Below, in pieces: positions 1-7,639 of a DNA stretch of 64,000 nt; the first letter of the stretch is position 1, and each line of letters starts with the position of its first letter. Made by a program: the position numbers and the translations under genes. The stretch comes from Bog-532 sp963732345 (GTDB taxonomy: Bacteria > Actinomycetota > Actinomycetes > Streptosporangiales > Streptosporangiaceae). The stretch is from contig CAVSZI010000009.1 of NCBI GenBank assembly GCA_963732345.1, positions 321,760-385,759 of the forward strand, given 5' to 3'. The notes under the pieces were generated by a model that saw only the letters and a list, made by a program, of their open reading frames with translations, did not search any database and had not been told where the DNA came from.

Positions 1-1452
1 GTCCGGATCGGACGCGGTCACGGGCAGCCAGACCCGGAAATGCGTGTCGCCGGGGGACGAGAAGACGTTGATCTCCCCGTGGTGCTTCATGACGATCCGC
101 CAGGAGATGTCGAGCCCGAGTCCGGTACCCTCTCCCACCGGCTTGGTGGTGAAGAACGGTTCGAAGATACGCGGCTGGATGTCCGGCGGGACACCCGGGC
201 CGGTGTCGCCGAAATCGATGAGCAGCTTTTCCCGGTCCATCGCGGTGCGCACGGTGAGCGTGCCCTGGCCGCCCATGGCGGAGACCGCGTTGTCGATCAG
301 GTTCGTCCAGACCTGGTTGAGCTCGGCCGCGTAGGCCGGGATCTTCGGCAGGGTCCGGTCGTACTCCTTGACGACCTTGATCCCCTTGCCGATCTTGCCG
401 GTGAGCATCAGCAGCGTGCTGTCCAGCAGGTCGTGCACGTCGATTTCCTGGTACGGCGCCCGGTCCAGCTGGGAGTACTGCCTGGCCGCGCCGACCAGGT
501 GCATGATCCGGCCGGTGCAGTCCTGGATCTCGTTCATCAGCAGCTCGGTCTCGACCGTGTAGGTCAGCCACCGGACCGCGCCGTCCAGCTGCTCCGTCCC
601 CACGATCTCGGCCACCCGGTCAAGCCACTCGGTGTCCAGGCCCGCCTGGACCAGGACCGGGGCGAGGTCCCAGCTGCCCTCGATGCCGTAGCCGTCGAGC
701 CAGTCGCCCACCGCGTCCTCGGCGTCGGAGGCCTCCATCGGACCGAGCGCCGGCGCCTTGGAGACCCGCTCCACGGCCCGTTCCTGCATTTCGGTCAGGC
801 TTTCCAGGGTGGCCTGAGGAAAGGGGTGCTTGGTCAGCATGCCGAGCTTGTGCCGCATCCCGGCGACCCGCTCGCGCAGCACCGCGGTCGCGCTGACGGC
901 CGCCGCGGCGGGATTGTTCAGCTCGTGGGTGAGGCCGGCCGACAGCGAGCCGAGGGCCAGCAGCCGCTCGCGCTGGCTGACAGCCTGCTGGGCGGCCTTG
1001 TTGCCGAAGAACGCCCCCTCCAGCAGGTGTACCGCGAGCGGGAACCATTCGGTCATCATCCGCGCGAAACAGCCGGCGTCCAGCACGAAGAAGCGGGACG
1101 GGGCCGTCACCCGCAGCGAGCTGTTGTAGTTCTGCGGGGCGCGCTCACCCATGTAGGACTGGAAGGCGCCCGCGTAGACGCCGCGATCGGAGGTCCGGTT
1201 GACCTCGATGTCGTCCGAGCCCACCCGGCGCGACAGCACCAGGGTGCCTTCCAGCAGCACGTAGAAGCAGGTAGCCGGGTCGCCCTCGGTATAGACGCGG
1301 CCCGTCGGGAACACCTCGACGCGGCCCTCCTGGCATAGCCACTCCACCTGATCGGAGTTCAGCTTCTCGAACAGGAACAGCGAGCGGAGCTCCGCCGGGT
1401 TGCACTGCGCCGTGCGGCCCGCCGAGGCGGGCTCGGCCTGGTCTGCGGTCAC
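1..1452 (-). CDS. cNMP-binding-domain sensor histidine kinase (3' end outside window)
   Basis: A soluble sensor kinase, truncated by the window edge after 484 codons. Residues about 20-135 look like a cyclic-nucleotide-binding/Crp sensor domain. A dimerisation helix with H-box 'LSAGLTHELNNPAAAA' puts the phospho-accepting His near residue 176. The ATPase domain has an N-box 'NLIDNAVSAMG' near 387, 'DTGPGVP' and 'GTGLGLDIS' near 447. No membrane segment is visible. The GTG start overlaps the TGA stop of the reductase gene (GTGA at 1449-1452), so the pair is translationally coupled. The role is inferred: signalling to the receiver domain fused to that reductase. The family assignment is secure; the ligand is unknown. 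Confidence 0.92.
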   Translation of the reverse strand, partial: MTADQAEPASAGRTAQCNPAELRSLFLFEKLNSDQVEWLCQEGRVEVFPTGRVYTEGDPATCFYVLLEGTLVLSRRVGSDDIEVNRTSDRGVYAGAFQSYMGERAPQNYNSSLRVTAPSRFFVLDAGCFARMMTEWFPLAVHLLEGAFFGNKAAQQAVSQRERLLALGSLSAGLTHELNNPAAAAVSATAVLRERVAGMRHKLGMLTKHPFPQATLESLTEMQERAVERVSKAPALGPMEASDAEDAVGDWLDGYGIEGSWDLAPVLVQAGLDTEWLDRVAEIVGTEQLDGAVRWLTYTVETELLMNEIQDCTGRIMHLVGAARQYSQLDRAPYQEIDVHDLLDSTLLMLTGKIGKGIKVVKEYDRTLPKIPAYAAELNQVWTNLIDNAVSAMGGQGTLTVRTAMDREKLLIDFGDTGPGVPPDIQPRIFEPFFTTKPVGEGTGLGLDISWRIVMKHHGEINVFSSPGDTHFRVWLPVTASDPD

Positions 1453-3128
1453 AACTTCTCCAGGTAGCGATGAACGAGCATGACGGCCATGGCGCCCTCG
1501 CCGACGGCGGAGGCGACGCGCTTGGCGGACTCGGCGCGGACGTCACCGGCCGCGAACACGCCGGGCACGCTGGTTTCCAGGTGATAAGGCGCGCGGTCCA
1601 GCGGCCATTCCGGCGGCTGCTGGCCGCCTTCGGACAGGTCGGGGCCGGCCAGCACGAAACCGCGGTCGTCCCGCATCACCACGCCATCCAGCCAGCCGGT
1701 CAGCGGCGCGGCGCCGATGAAGACGAACAGCCACTGAGCGTCGACGTCCTCTTCGGCGCCGGTGTTCGCGTCGCGCAGCGTCAGCCCCTCCAGGTGGCCG
1801 TCGCCGCAGGCACCGCCCACCTCGGTGCAGGTGCGCACGGTGATGTTCGGGACGTTCCTGACCTGCTCGATGAGGTAGTGGGACATGGACTTGGTCAGGG
1901 ACGGGCCGCGCACCAGGATCGTCACCGACCGGGCGCCGCGGGCCAGGTAGACCGCGGCCTGCCCGGCGGAGTTGGCGCCGCCCACGATGTAGACGTCGCT
2001 GCCGGCGCAGGCGGCCGCCTCGGTCAGCGAGGAGCCGTAGTAGACGCCGCACCCGGTCAGCGGCTCGAGACCCGGCCCGGTCAGCTGGCGGTACTCGACA
2101 CCGGTGGACAGGATCACGCTGTGCGCGTCCAGCGCGGACCCGTCGGAGAAGCGGACGGTCCGGGCCGGGCCGTTGATCTCCAGGCCGGTCACCTCGCGGG
2201 TGGTGAGCACCTCCGCGCCGAACTTGGCGGCCTGGAGACGGGCGCGCGTGGTGAGCTGCGCACCGGACACCCCGTCCGGGAAACCCAGGTAATTCTCGAT
2301 CCGGGAGCTCTGGCCGGCCTGCCCGCCGGTCGCGGTGCGCTCCACCAGCACGGTCCGCAGGCCCTCGGACGCCCCGTAGACGGCCGCGCCGAGACCGGCC
2401 GGGCCGCCTCCGATGACGATGAGGTCGTAGAAGTGGGCCGATGGTGTGGTGGCCAGGCCCACGCGGCCGGCCAGTTCCGCGTCGGACGGCGCGACCAGGA
2501 CATCGTGCTCCAGCGTGATCACCACGGGCAGCGTGAGCCCGTCCTCGTTGGCCGCCTCCAGCAGCCGCTTGCCCTCCGGCTCGTCGGAGGCGAACCAGCG
2601 GTAGGGCACCTGGTTGCGGGCCAGGAACTCGCGCACCTCCGACGACCGGGCGGACCAGCGGTGACCGATCACCTTGGTCTCGGGCACCACGTGGTGGTCC
2701 GAGGCCCGCCAGGTCTCCAGCAGGGTGTCCAGCACCGGGTAGAGCTTCTCCTCCGGCGGATCCCAGGGCTTGAGCAGGTAGTGGTCGAGGTCGACGACGT
2801 TGATCGCGTCGATCGCGGCGCTGGTGTCGGCGTAGGCGGTGAGCAGGATGCGGCGGGCGCCCGGGTACACGTCCATCGCGCGTTCCAGGAACTCGACGCC
2901 GTTCATCTGCGGCATCCGGTAATCGGCCAGGATGACCGCGACCTGATCGCCGCGCAGCTTCAGCTCGTGCAGCGCGTCCAGCGCCGACTGGCCGGACTCC
3001 GCACGGACGATCCGGTACTGGCTGCCGTAGCGTCTCCGCAGGTCACGGGCGACTGCGCGGGAAACGTCCGGATCATCGTCGACGGTCAGGATCGCGGTCC
3101 GCGCCGGGTCGGCGGGGGTCGGCGGCAT
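1449..3128 (-). CDS. Receiver / glutaredoxin-like / thioredoxin-reductase-like fusion protein
   Basis: This 559-residue protein has three parts. Residues 10-130 are a response-regulator receiver ('TVDDDP', phospho-Asp at D69 in 'ILADYRMPQ'). Residues about 165-235 are a glutaredoxin/thioredoxin-like module ('SSEVREFLARNQVPYRWF'). The rest is an FAD/NAD(P)-dependent oxidoreductase with 'IGGGPAGLGAA', 'GGANSAGQAAVYLA' and a C-terminal 'GVFAAGDVR'. Where canonical TrxB has CxxC, this protein reads 'VYYGSSLTEAAAC', so the redox disulfide is absent. ATG 3128 is chosen because it gives the full receiver domain; the open frame upstream only runs through a repeat array. It precedes and overlaps the histidine kinase gene. 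The fusion type is known in actinobacteria; its electron acceptor is unknown. Confidence 0.9.
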   Translation of the reverse strand: MPPTPADPARTAILTVDDDPDVSRAVARDLRRRYGSQYRIVRAESGQSALDALHELKLRGDQVAVILADYRMPQMNGVEFLERAMDVYPGARRILLTAYADTSAAIDAINVVDLDHYLLKPWDPPEEKLYPVLDTLLETWRASDHHVVPETKVIGHRWSARSSEVREFLARNQVPYRWFASDEPEGKRLLEAANEDGLTLPVVITLEHDVLVAPSDAELAGRVGLATTPSAHFYDLIVIGGGPAGLGAAVYGASEGLRTVLVERTATGGQAGQSSRIENYLGFPDGVSGAQLTTRARLQAAKFGAEVLTTREVTGLEINGPARTVRFSDGSALDAHSVILSTGVEYRQLTGPGLEPLTGCGVYYGSSLTEAAACAGSDVYIVGGANSAGQAAVYLARGARSVTILVRGPSLTKSMSHYLIEQVRNVPNITVRTCTEVGGACGDGHLEGLTLRDANTGAEEDVDAQWLFVFIGAAPLTGWLDGVVMRDDRGFVLAGPDLSEGGQQPPEWPLDRAPYHLETSVPGVFAAGDVRAESAKRVASAVGEGAMAVMLVHRYLEKL

Positions 3129-3264
3129 GAGCGCTCCGTGTGGTCGTGGGCTCCGTGGCCCATTCGGGGCATACGGAATCAATCGTAGATTCCCCGCGCC
3201 CGGTTTGCCCGGGCCGGGTTTCCGCTCCCCGCGTAACGTGCCCGCGTACTTGGCGGCAGCCGCG

Positions 3265-3999
3265 TCAAGCGGCCGGTGGGGAATCACCGGGAGGCGGTGC
3301 GGGATCACCGGGAGGCGGTGCGGGATCACCGGGAGGCGGTGCGGGATCACCGGGAGGCGGTGCGGGATCACCGGGAGGCGGTGCGGGATCACCGGGAGGC
3401 GGTGCGGGATCACCGGGAGGCGGTGCGGGATCACCGGGAGGCGGTGCGGGATCGCGGGGAGAATGCGGAGAGCCGATGTGAACGGACGGGGTGATGGTCA
3501 CGCCGAGCTCGTCGAGGAGCCCGCCGGCTTTCAGGCCCAGCAGCTGCCACGCGCGGGCGATGCCGACGCCGAACATGACGTAGACGAACGTGGCGGTACG
3601 GTCGGCCGCACCGGCCGGGGTCTCGGGCAGGAGCCCGGTGACCAGCTGGGCGGCGTAGACCGCCATGATCAGGACGAGGAAGAACGGCCAGCGGTTGCTG
3701 AGATGAGCCAGGTGCCGGTTCCGCCACAGCCGCAAGGTCAGGCCAACGGTGCTGCTGAGCCCGAGTGCGCCGAAGATGACGGCTCCTTGCTGCAGGCCGC
3801 TGCCCGGCTGCAGGCCGATCAGTGAGATGAACAGCGCGTCCACCAGCGCGGTGAACGCGGTGGCGGCGATCGCCTGGTGCTCGACCGACGCAGCGTCGCG
3901 CAGCCGTTCCGGCGAGAGCGACAAGGCGACGAACAGCAGGCCGATGAGCGCGCCCGCCACGGTCGCGGCGCCGCCGAAGAAAGGGTAGTAAGAAGCCAC
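3265..3999 (-). CDS. Four-helix membrane protein with (DPAPPPG)n tail
   Basis: This is a hypothetical integral membrane protein of about 244 residues. Hydrophobic segments lie near residues 6-28, 45-70, 75-95 and 105-130; the first, 'GGAATVAGALIGLLFVALSL', is a motif shared by many small actinobacterial membrane proteins. The C-terminal 65 residues are hydrophilic and consist of eight seven-residue repeats DPAPPPG, encoded by the tandem 21-bp array, ending at a TGA just downstream. GTG 3999 gives a start directly before the first helix; GTG 4041 is an alternative. No function is recognised. The membrane prediction is strong; the tail may simply be a repeat expansion in frame. Confidence 0.6.
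   Translation of the reverse strand: MASYYPFFGGAATVAGALIGLLFVALSLSPERLRDAASVEHQAIAATAFTALVDALFISLIGLQPGSGLQQGAVIFGALGLSSTVGLTLRLWRNRHLAHLSNRWPFFLVLIMAVYAAQLVTGLLPETPAGAADRTATFVYVMFGVGIARAWQLLGLKAGGLLDELGVTITPSVHIGSPHSPRDPAPPPGDPAPPPGDPAPPPGDPAPPPGDPAPPPGDPAPPPGDPAPPPGDPAPPPGDSPPAA
3280..3447. repeat. Eight tandem 21-bp repeats
   Basis: Eight head-to-tail copies of a 21-bp unit containing 'gatcaccgggaggcggtgc'; seven are identical and the first differs at one base. A degenerate ninth unit follows at 3448-3468. The period is a multiple of three, so it is read as DPAPPPG on the minus strand in the membrane-protein frame, and it keeps every other frame open as well. Confidence 0.95.
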
Positions 4000-4105
4000 G
4001 GCAGTTAGCCTGCCGGGCGCCGTGATCCCGGCGCTACCCACCCCGGCCGTTCACGCGGGGCGGTGGGCGGGGCTGGCCCGTGCCGGGCCAGCCCCGGGTG
4101 GGCGG

Positions 4106-4945
4106 TCAGCGCCTGAAGGCGTCGTCCCCGAGGGCGGCGGGCCGGGTGGTGTGGCTGTACTGGGACCACGAGCCCGGGTAGAGGCGTCCCTCCCCCAGGC
4201 CGGCGTACTCCAGCACGAGCAGGTTGTGGCACGCCGTCACGCCGGAGCCGCAGTAGCTGACGACCTGGGCGGCGTCGGTGACGCCCACGCCGGCCAGCCG
4301 CTCCCGGAGCCGGTCGGCGGGCAGGAACGTGCCGTCCGCCGCGAGGTTCTCCCGGCAGGGCAGGCTGCGGGCACCGGGAATGTGCCCGGGGCGGGGGTCG
4401 ACCGGCTCGCTGTCCCCGCGGTAGCGCGCCCGGTCGCGGGCATCAAGGACGACCAGGCCCGGATCGGTGGCGTCGCCGAGACCGGCGAGGCGATCCGCGG
4501 GCCACGGGCGCGGCGTGAACGAGGCGGCCGGGCGTTCCGGCAGCGCCTGTTCGAGCGGGGCCTGCTCCAGCGGGCCCCGGTAGGCCGGGATACCACCGTC
4601 GAGCAGCGCCGCCGCGTGGCCCGTCACCCGCAGCATCCAGACCAGGCGGGCCGCGACGGTTCCCCCGGCGTCGTCGTAGGCCACGACCGTGGTGCCATCG
4701 GCGATGCCGAGCCGGGCCATGCCCTCGGCGAAGACGGCGGGGTCGGGCAGCGGATGCCGGCCCGCCTCCGGGCTGGCCCCGGCGGCCAGCCACCGGTCGA
4801 GATCCACGAAGACGGCGCCGGGCAGGTGGCCGGCGTTGTACGCGTCACGTCCCGAACGGCCGTCCAGGTACCAGCGGACGTCGGCGAGCACGACCCGGTC
4901 GCGGTGCTGCTGCCACCAGGCGAGGGTGACCACGGGGCCGATCAC
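4106..4945 (-). CDS. sseA: Thiosulfate/3-mercaptopyruvate sulfurtransferase (two rhodanese domains)
   Basis: A 279-residue tandem rhodanese protein that transfers sulfane sulfur to thiol acceptors. The N-terminal domain (about 5-125) carries 'DVRWYLDGRSG' and 'AGHLPGAVFVDLD' but no catalytic Cys (the loop reads 'YDDAGG'). The C-terminal domain holds 'DARDRARYRG', 'GHIPGA' and the active-site loop 'YCGSGVTA' with Cys at about 232. Length and layout match the SseA/CysA family. The start is a GTG. It stands alone, convergent with the upstream membrane-protein gene only by spacing. Substrate preference cannot be read with confidence from the loop. Confidence 0.9.
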   Translation of the reverse strand: MIGPVVTLAWWQQHRDRVVLADVRWYLDGRSGRDAYNAGHLPGAVFVDLDRWLAAGASPEAGRHPLPDPAVFAEGMARLGIADGTTVVAYDDAGGTVAARLVWMLRVTGHAAALLDGGIPAYRGPLEQAPLEQALPERPAASFTPRPWPADRLAGLGDATDPGLVVLDARDRARYRGDSEPVDPRPGHIPGARSLPCRENLAADGTFLPADRLRERLAGVGVTDAAQVVSYCGSGVTACHNLLVLEYAGLGEGRLYPGSWSQYSHTTRPAALGDDAFRR

Positions 4946-5041
4946 GCCGTCACGTTACCAGGGCGAATGACTCCGGGCGGGACCAAAGCCCCTGCCGTGG
5001 CATGGTCCCGGGGAGGCCCAGTAAGGAAGGAGGAGGGAGTC

Positions 5042-5473
5042 ATGAAGCAGCGAGTTCCCGCGAGGACCTGGTATTCATCATCGGAGCGCCGGCGTCCCCG
5101 CCTGCTCATCGAGGACGGCCACCCCGCGCTGGAGATCTCGGACTTCACCGCGTTCCGGGACGCCGGCTTCGACGTCGCGTTCTGCTCCGGACCCGGCGTC
5201 ACCCCGGGGTCCTGCCCCCTGCTGTGCGGAGCCGACTGTGAGGTCCTGGCCCAGGCCGACGTCGTCCTGCACGGGCTCGGCCCGGAGACTGGTCTGGTGG
5301 CCGACATCCGGTGGTGGCATCCGGAACTGCCGGTCATCGTCAAGGCCGTCGACACGGCTGGCGGGTGCGGGTCCGTTCCGGCCTGCTGCTCGGTCCGGGG
5401 GCAGGTGGACGCCGCGCGGCGGGCCATCGGGAAGGCCGCCGCGAACGAGGACGAGGACGAGGACGGCGGCTAG
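5042..5473 (+). CDS. Cysteine-rich small protein of unknown function
   Basis: A 143-residue protein preceded by a strong ribosome-binding site ('aaggaaggagg'). The body looks like an alternating alpha/beta, receiver-like fold ('RPRLLIEDGHPALEISDF', 'DVVLHGLGPETG', 'LPVIVKAVDT'), but the usual phospho-Asp pattern is not clear. Cysteines are clustered ('CSGPG', 'CPLLCGADC', 'CGSVPACCS'), and the tail is acidic ('NEDEDEDGG'). The TAG stop interlocks with the TAG stop of the convergent gene through one CTAG. I do not recognise the family and assign no function. Confidence 0.6.
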   Translation: MKQRVPARTWYSSSERRRPRLLIEDGHPALEISDFTAFRDAGFDVAFCSGPGVTPGSCPLLCGADCEVLAQADVVLHGLGPETGLVADIRWWHPELPVIVKAVDTAGGCGSVPACCSVRGQVDAARRAIGKAAANEDEDEDGG

Positions 5474-6090
5474 ATCGTGACGGCGACCTCACCGGACAGG
5501 CGGTAGCCGCCGGACAGCCGCAGGTCGTCGCCGCTCCAGAAGCGGCCGGCGTCGTACCAGCTCGTGCGGTGGCGGCCGGACAGCAGGCCCATGGCCTGAT
5601 AGGTGGCGGCCAGCACCTCGGCGCAGTAGGCGGTCTCCAGGCTGGCCTCGCGCGGGCGGCGGAGCGGCGGCACCCGGCCCAGCAGCCAGCGGGAGGCGAG
5701 CCCGGCGGTGGACGGGAACGGCGTGCCGTCCAGCCGCGCGACGGTTCGCAGCACCGCATCCTCCATCTCCGCGGTGGCCGGCGGGTCAAGCTGGCGCAGC
5801 CAGGCCCGCTGGCCGTACTTCTGCGCCCAGACGGTCACGGCGGCGCGCAGGTCGTGCAGTTGCACGCCACGCTGGCGGGTACCGGACCACAGGTCGGGCA
5901 GAGAGCGGCCCAGCTCGGCGTGCCACATCAGCGGCGGCAGGTCCTCCAGGACCACCGACATGCCGACGTGGTTGACCGGGCTGTTGGTCGCGACCTGAAT
6001 GGCGCGGTCGGCCGGCTTACGCCCGCGGAACAGCCAGACGTCGCCGGTCCGGGTGAGCCCGGCCGCTTCCTCGAATGTGATGGGCGGCAC
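5470..6090 (-). CDS. Permuted papain-like (YiiX/NlpC-type) cysteine hydrolase
   Basis: A 206-residue protein with the circularly permuted papain-like arrangement: an N-terminal strand-helix 'TGDVWLFRGRK...', then a His in 'SPVNHVGMSVV' near residue 41, and a nucleophile Cys in 'ETAYCAEVLAATYQAMG' near residue 166. This layout matches YiiX/YebB-like amidases of the NlpC/P60 superfamily. No signal peptide is seen, so it probably acts in the cytoplasm. The start is GTG, and the gene is divergent from the small membrane-protein gene at 6108. The substrate could be an amide or a lipid thioester; the sequence does not decide. Confidence 0.6.
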   Translation of the reverse strand: MPPITFEEAAGLTRTGDVWLFRGRKPADRAIQVATNSPVNHVGMSVVLEDLPPLMWHAELGRSLPDLWSGTRQRGVQLHDLRAAVTVWAQKYGQRAWLRQLDPPATAEMEDAVLRTVARLDGTPFPSTAGLASRWLLGRVPPLRRPREASLETAYCAEVLAATYQAMGLLSGRHRTSWYDAGRFWSGDDLRLSGGYRLSGEVAVTI

Positions 6091-6107
6091 GGACGTAGCC
6101 TAGGCAG

Positions 6108-6305
6108 GTGCAGACAGGACGCGCGTGGAAAATCGCTGGGCTGGCGGGGTTCGTCGGCGTGGCCGCGACCGGCGTGGTGATCGCCCGTTCGGAACGGCGC
6201 CGCCGCGCGTACACGCCGGATGAGATCAGGGAGCGGCTGCACGCGCGGCTGGCGGAGGCCGACGCGGACCCCGCCGCGGACGGCTGGGCGGGCCGCCCGC
6301 GGTAA
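6108..6305 (+). CDS. Small single-helix membrane protein
   Basis: A 65-residue protein starting with GTG: one hydrophobic helix (residues about 8-26, 'IAGLAGFVGVAATGVVIA') followed by a basic stop-transfer 'RSERRRRAY' and a short helical tail 'TPDEIRERLHARLAEA'. Such proteins recur in Streptosporangiales-like genomes as conserved hypotheticals (recollection, not searched). It is divergent from the papain-like hydrolase with only 17 bp between the start codons, so the promoters must overlap or the transcripts be leaderless. Function unknown. Confidence 0.55.
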   Translation: MQTGRAWKIAGLAGFVGVAATGVVIARSERRRRAYTPDEIRERLHARLAEADADPAADGWAGRPR

Positions 6306-6372
6306 CCGTTGGCGCCGGTGTATGCCGGGGCCAGCAGCCCGATGACAGAGTCCCGATGGCAGAGTCAAGCCG

Positions 6373-7082
6373 TTAACTGGTCCCGCGGGACGAGGTCAGC
6401 GACGCGAATACGACGGTGGTACTCAGATAATGGCCGCTGGCGTAGTCAAAAGCGCCGCCGCAGGTTATCAGGCGCAGGGCCGCGTACCCGGACGCGCCGT
6501 AAATGACTTTCGCCGGGAAATTGGCTTTGGAGTATTGCCGGACGCCGGTGACGCGGAAGACGGCGGTGACCCCGTCGGCCAGCCGCACGTCGATGTGCTC
6601 CCCGGGGCGGAGGGCCCCCAGGCGGAAGAACACGGCCGGCCCTGGTAGGTATCGACGTGGCCCTCGATCACCGACGCGCCCCGCTGGCCGGGCGTCACCG
6701 AATACTTGAACCAGGCCGCCTGGTCCGCGCCGGTGGACACCGACGGCACCTGGATCGTGCCGTCCGAGTTCAGCCCGAGGTGCAGCAGATCAGAGCTCAC
6801 GCCGATGGCCGGGATATCGACGAACACCGGCAGGGACCGCGCCAGCGATGGCCCGTAACCGGCCCCGGTGGAACCGGCCGCGGCCGCCGACGGCTGCGGC
6901 GCGTGCACCTGGGAGGCCACCGCCACGCCGATCGCGACGACCCCGGTCAGCAGGCACAGGACACCGGCCAGCCCGGCCAGGCGGCCCCCGAGGCCCGGGC
7001 GGGGCGGCGGCGTGAATCCGCCCGGCGAACTCGTAAAGACCACGCGGAAGCCGTATACGCGCCGCCACTCCGGTTCCGCCAA
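6373..7082 (-). pseudogene. Class F sortase, one-base frameshift near 6640
   Basis: The N-terminal part has a proline-rich start, one membrane helix ('LAGVLCLLTGVVAIGVAVA') and the sortase barrel up to 'SVIEGHVDTYQG' (catalytic His). The rest ('VFFRLGALRPGE...', catalytic Cys in 'RLITCGG') lies in another frame. Restoring one C in the run 'cagggccggccgtg' rejoins the frames exactly, giving the expected 'YQGPAVFF'. Class F sortases of actinobacteria cut an LPxTG-like signal and attach proteins to the cell surface. A candidate substrate is divergently encoded at 7141. The shift could be real or a sequencing error at a G/C run. GTG 7043 is an alternative start. Confidence 0.8.
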
Positions 7083-7140
7083 TGCGGCCGTCCCTCGCCG
7101 TCTTCCGCATGCCCTTCTGCTCGCGTAGCCTAATGTTCCA

Positions 7141-7605
7141 ATGGAGAACAGGCCATTCCCTGCGCCACACCTTTATCGCGCGCCCGGCCGGCGCGCGAGG
7201 CTGGCGGTGATCGGCTGCGGCACCCTGACCGTTCTGGCCGCCACAACGGCCTGCACGGCCGCGGGCGGCGCGACGGCCTCCTCGAGCATCCCGGCGTCCC
7301 CGGGCGGCAGTGCCGTTACGGCGGTGGGCCCGGGCTCCAGGACCTCAGCCGCCGAGACGACGACATCGCCGGTCACGACGCCGGCGACGGCGGTCACGAC
7401 CTCGGCCACGTCACCGGCGGTGATCGGCTCGCCGAGCCCCTCGCCCAGCCCGTCGCCCACCCCGGTGCCCGTCGCCGCGCCGGCCACCGGCGGCGGGGGC
7501 ACGGCCGGCGTCCAGGACGTCCTGCTCTTCGGGCTCGGGGGTGCGGCCCTGCTGGCCGGCGCCGGGAGCCTCGCCTACCGCCGGCGGGCCATGCGGGACC
7601 GTTGA
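7141..7605 (+). CDS. Ser/Thr/Pro-rich surface protein with sortase-like sorting signal
   Basis: A 154-residue exported protein. It has an N-terminal signal region (basic 'GRRARLAVIG', hydrophobic 'TLTVLAATTA', possible lipobox Cys in 'TTAC'), a low-complexity Ser/Thr/Pro stalk with 'SPSPSPSPSPTPVP', and a C-terminal cell-wall sorting layout: 'APATGGGG', one hydrophobic helix 'DVLLFGLGGAALLAGAGSLAY' and a basic 'RRRAMRDR'. The 'PATG' motif upstream of the helix is compatible with a class F sortase, and that enzyme's gene lies 58 bp away, divergently transcribed. That it is the sortase substrate is inference from motif and position. Confidence 0.7.
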   Translation: MENRPFPAPHLYRAPGRRARLAVIGCGTLTVLAATTACTAAGGATASSSIPASPGGSAVTAVGPGSRTSAAETTTSPVTTPATAVTTSATSPAVIGSPSPSPSPSPTPVPVAAPATGGGGTAGVQDVLLFGLGGAALLAGAGSLAYRRRAMRDR

Positions 7606-7639
7606 GGACGAGCCGGAGACCCGACCGCTGGAGGCGGCA

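Noticed and set aside
3280..3447. Tandem 21-bp repeats as a CRISPR array
   Set aside because: There are no spacers; units are directly adjacent, and no cas genes are present.
4022..5041. Long upstream extension of the gene at 5042
   Set aside because: It would run antisense through the sulfurtransferase gene; a strong ribosome site sits just before ATG 5042.
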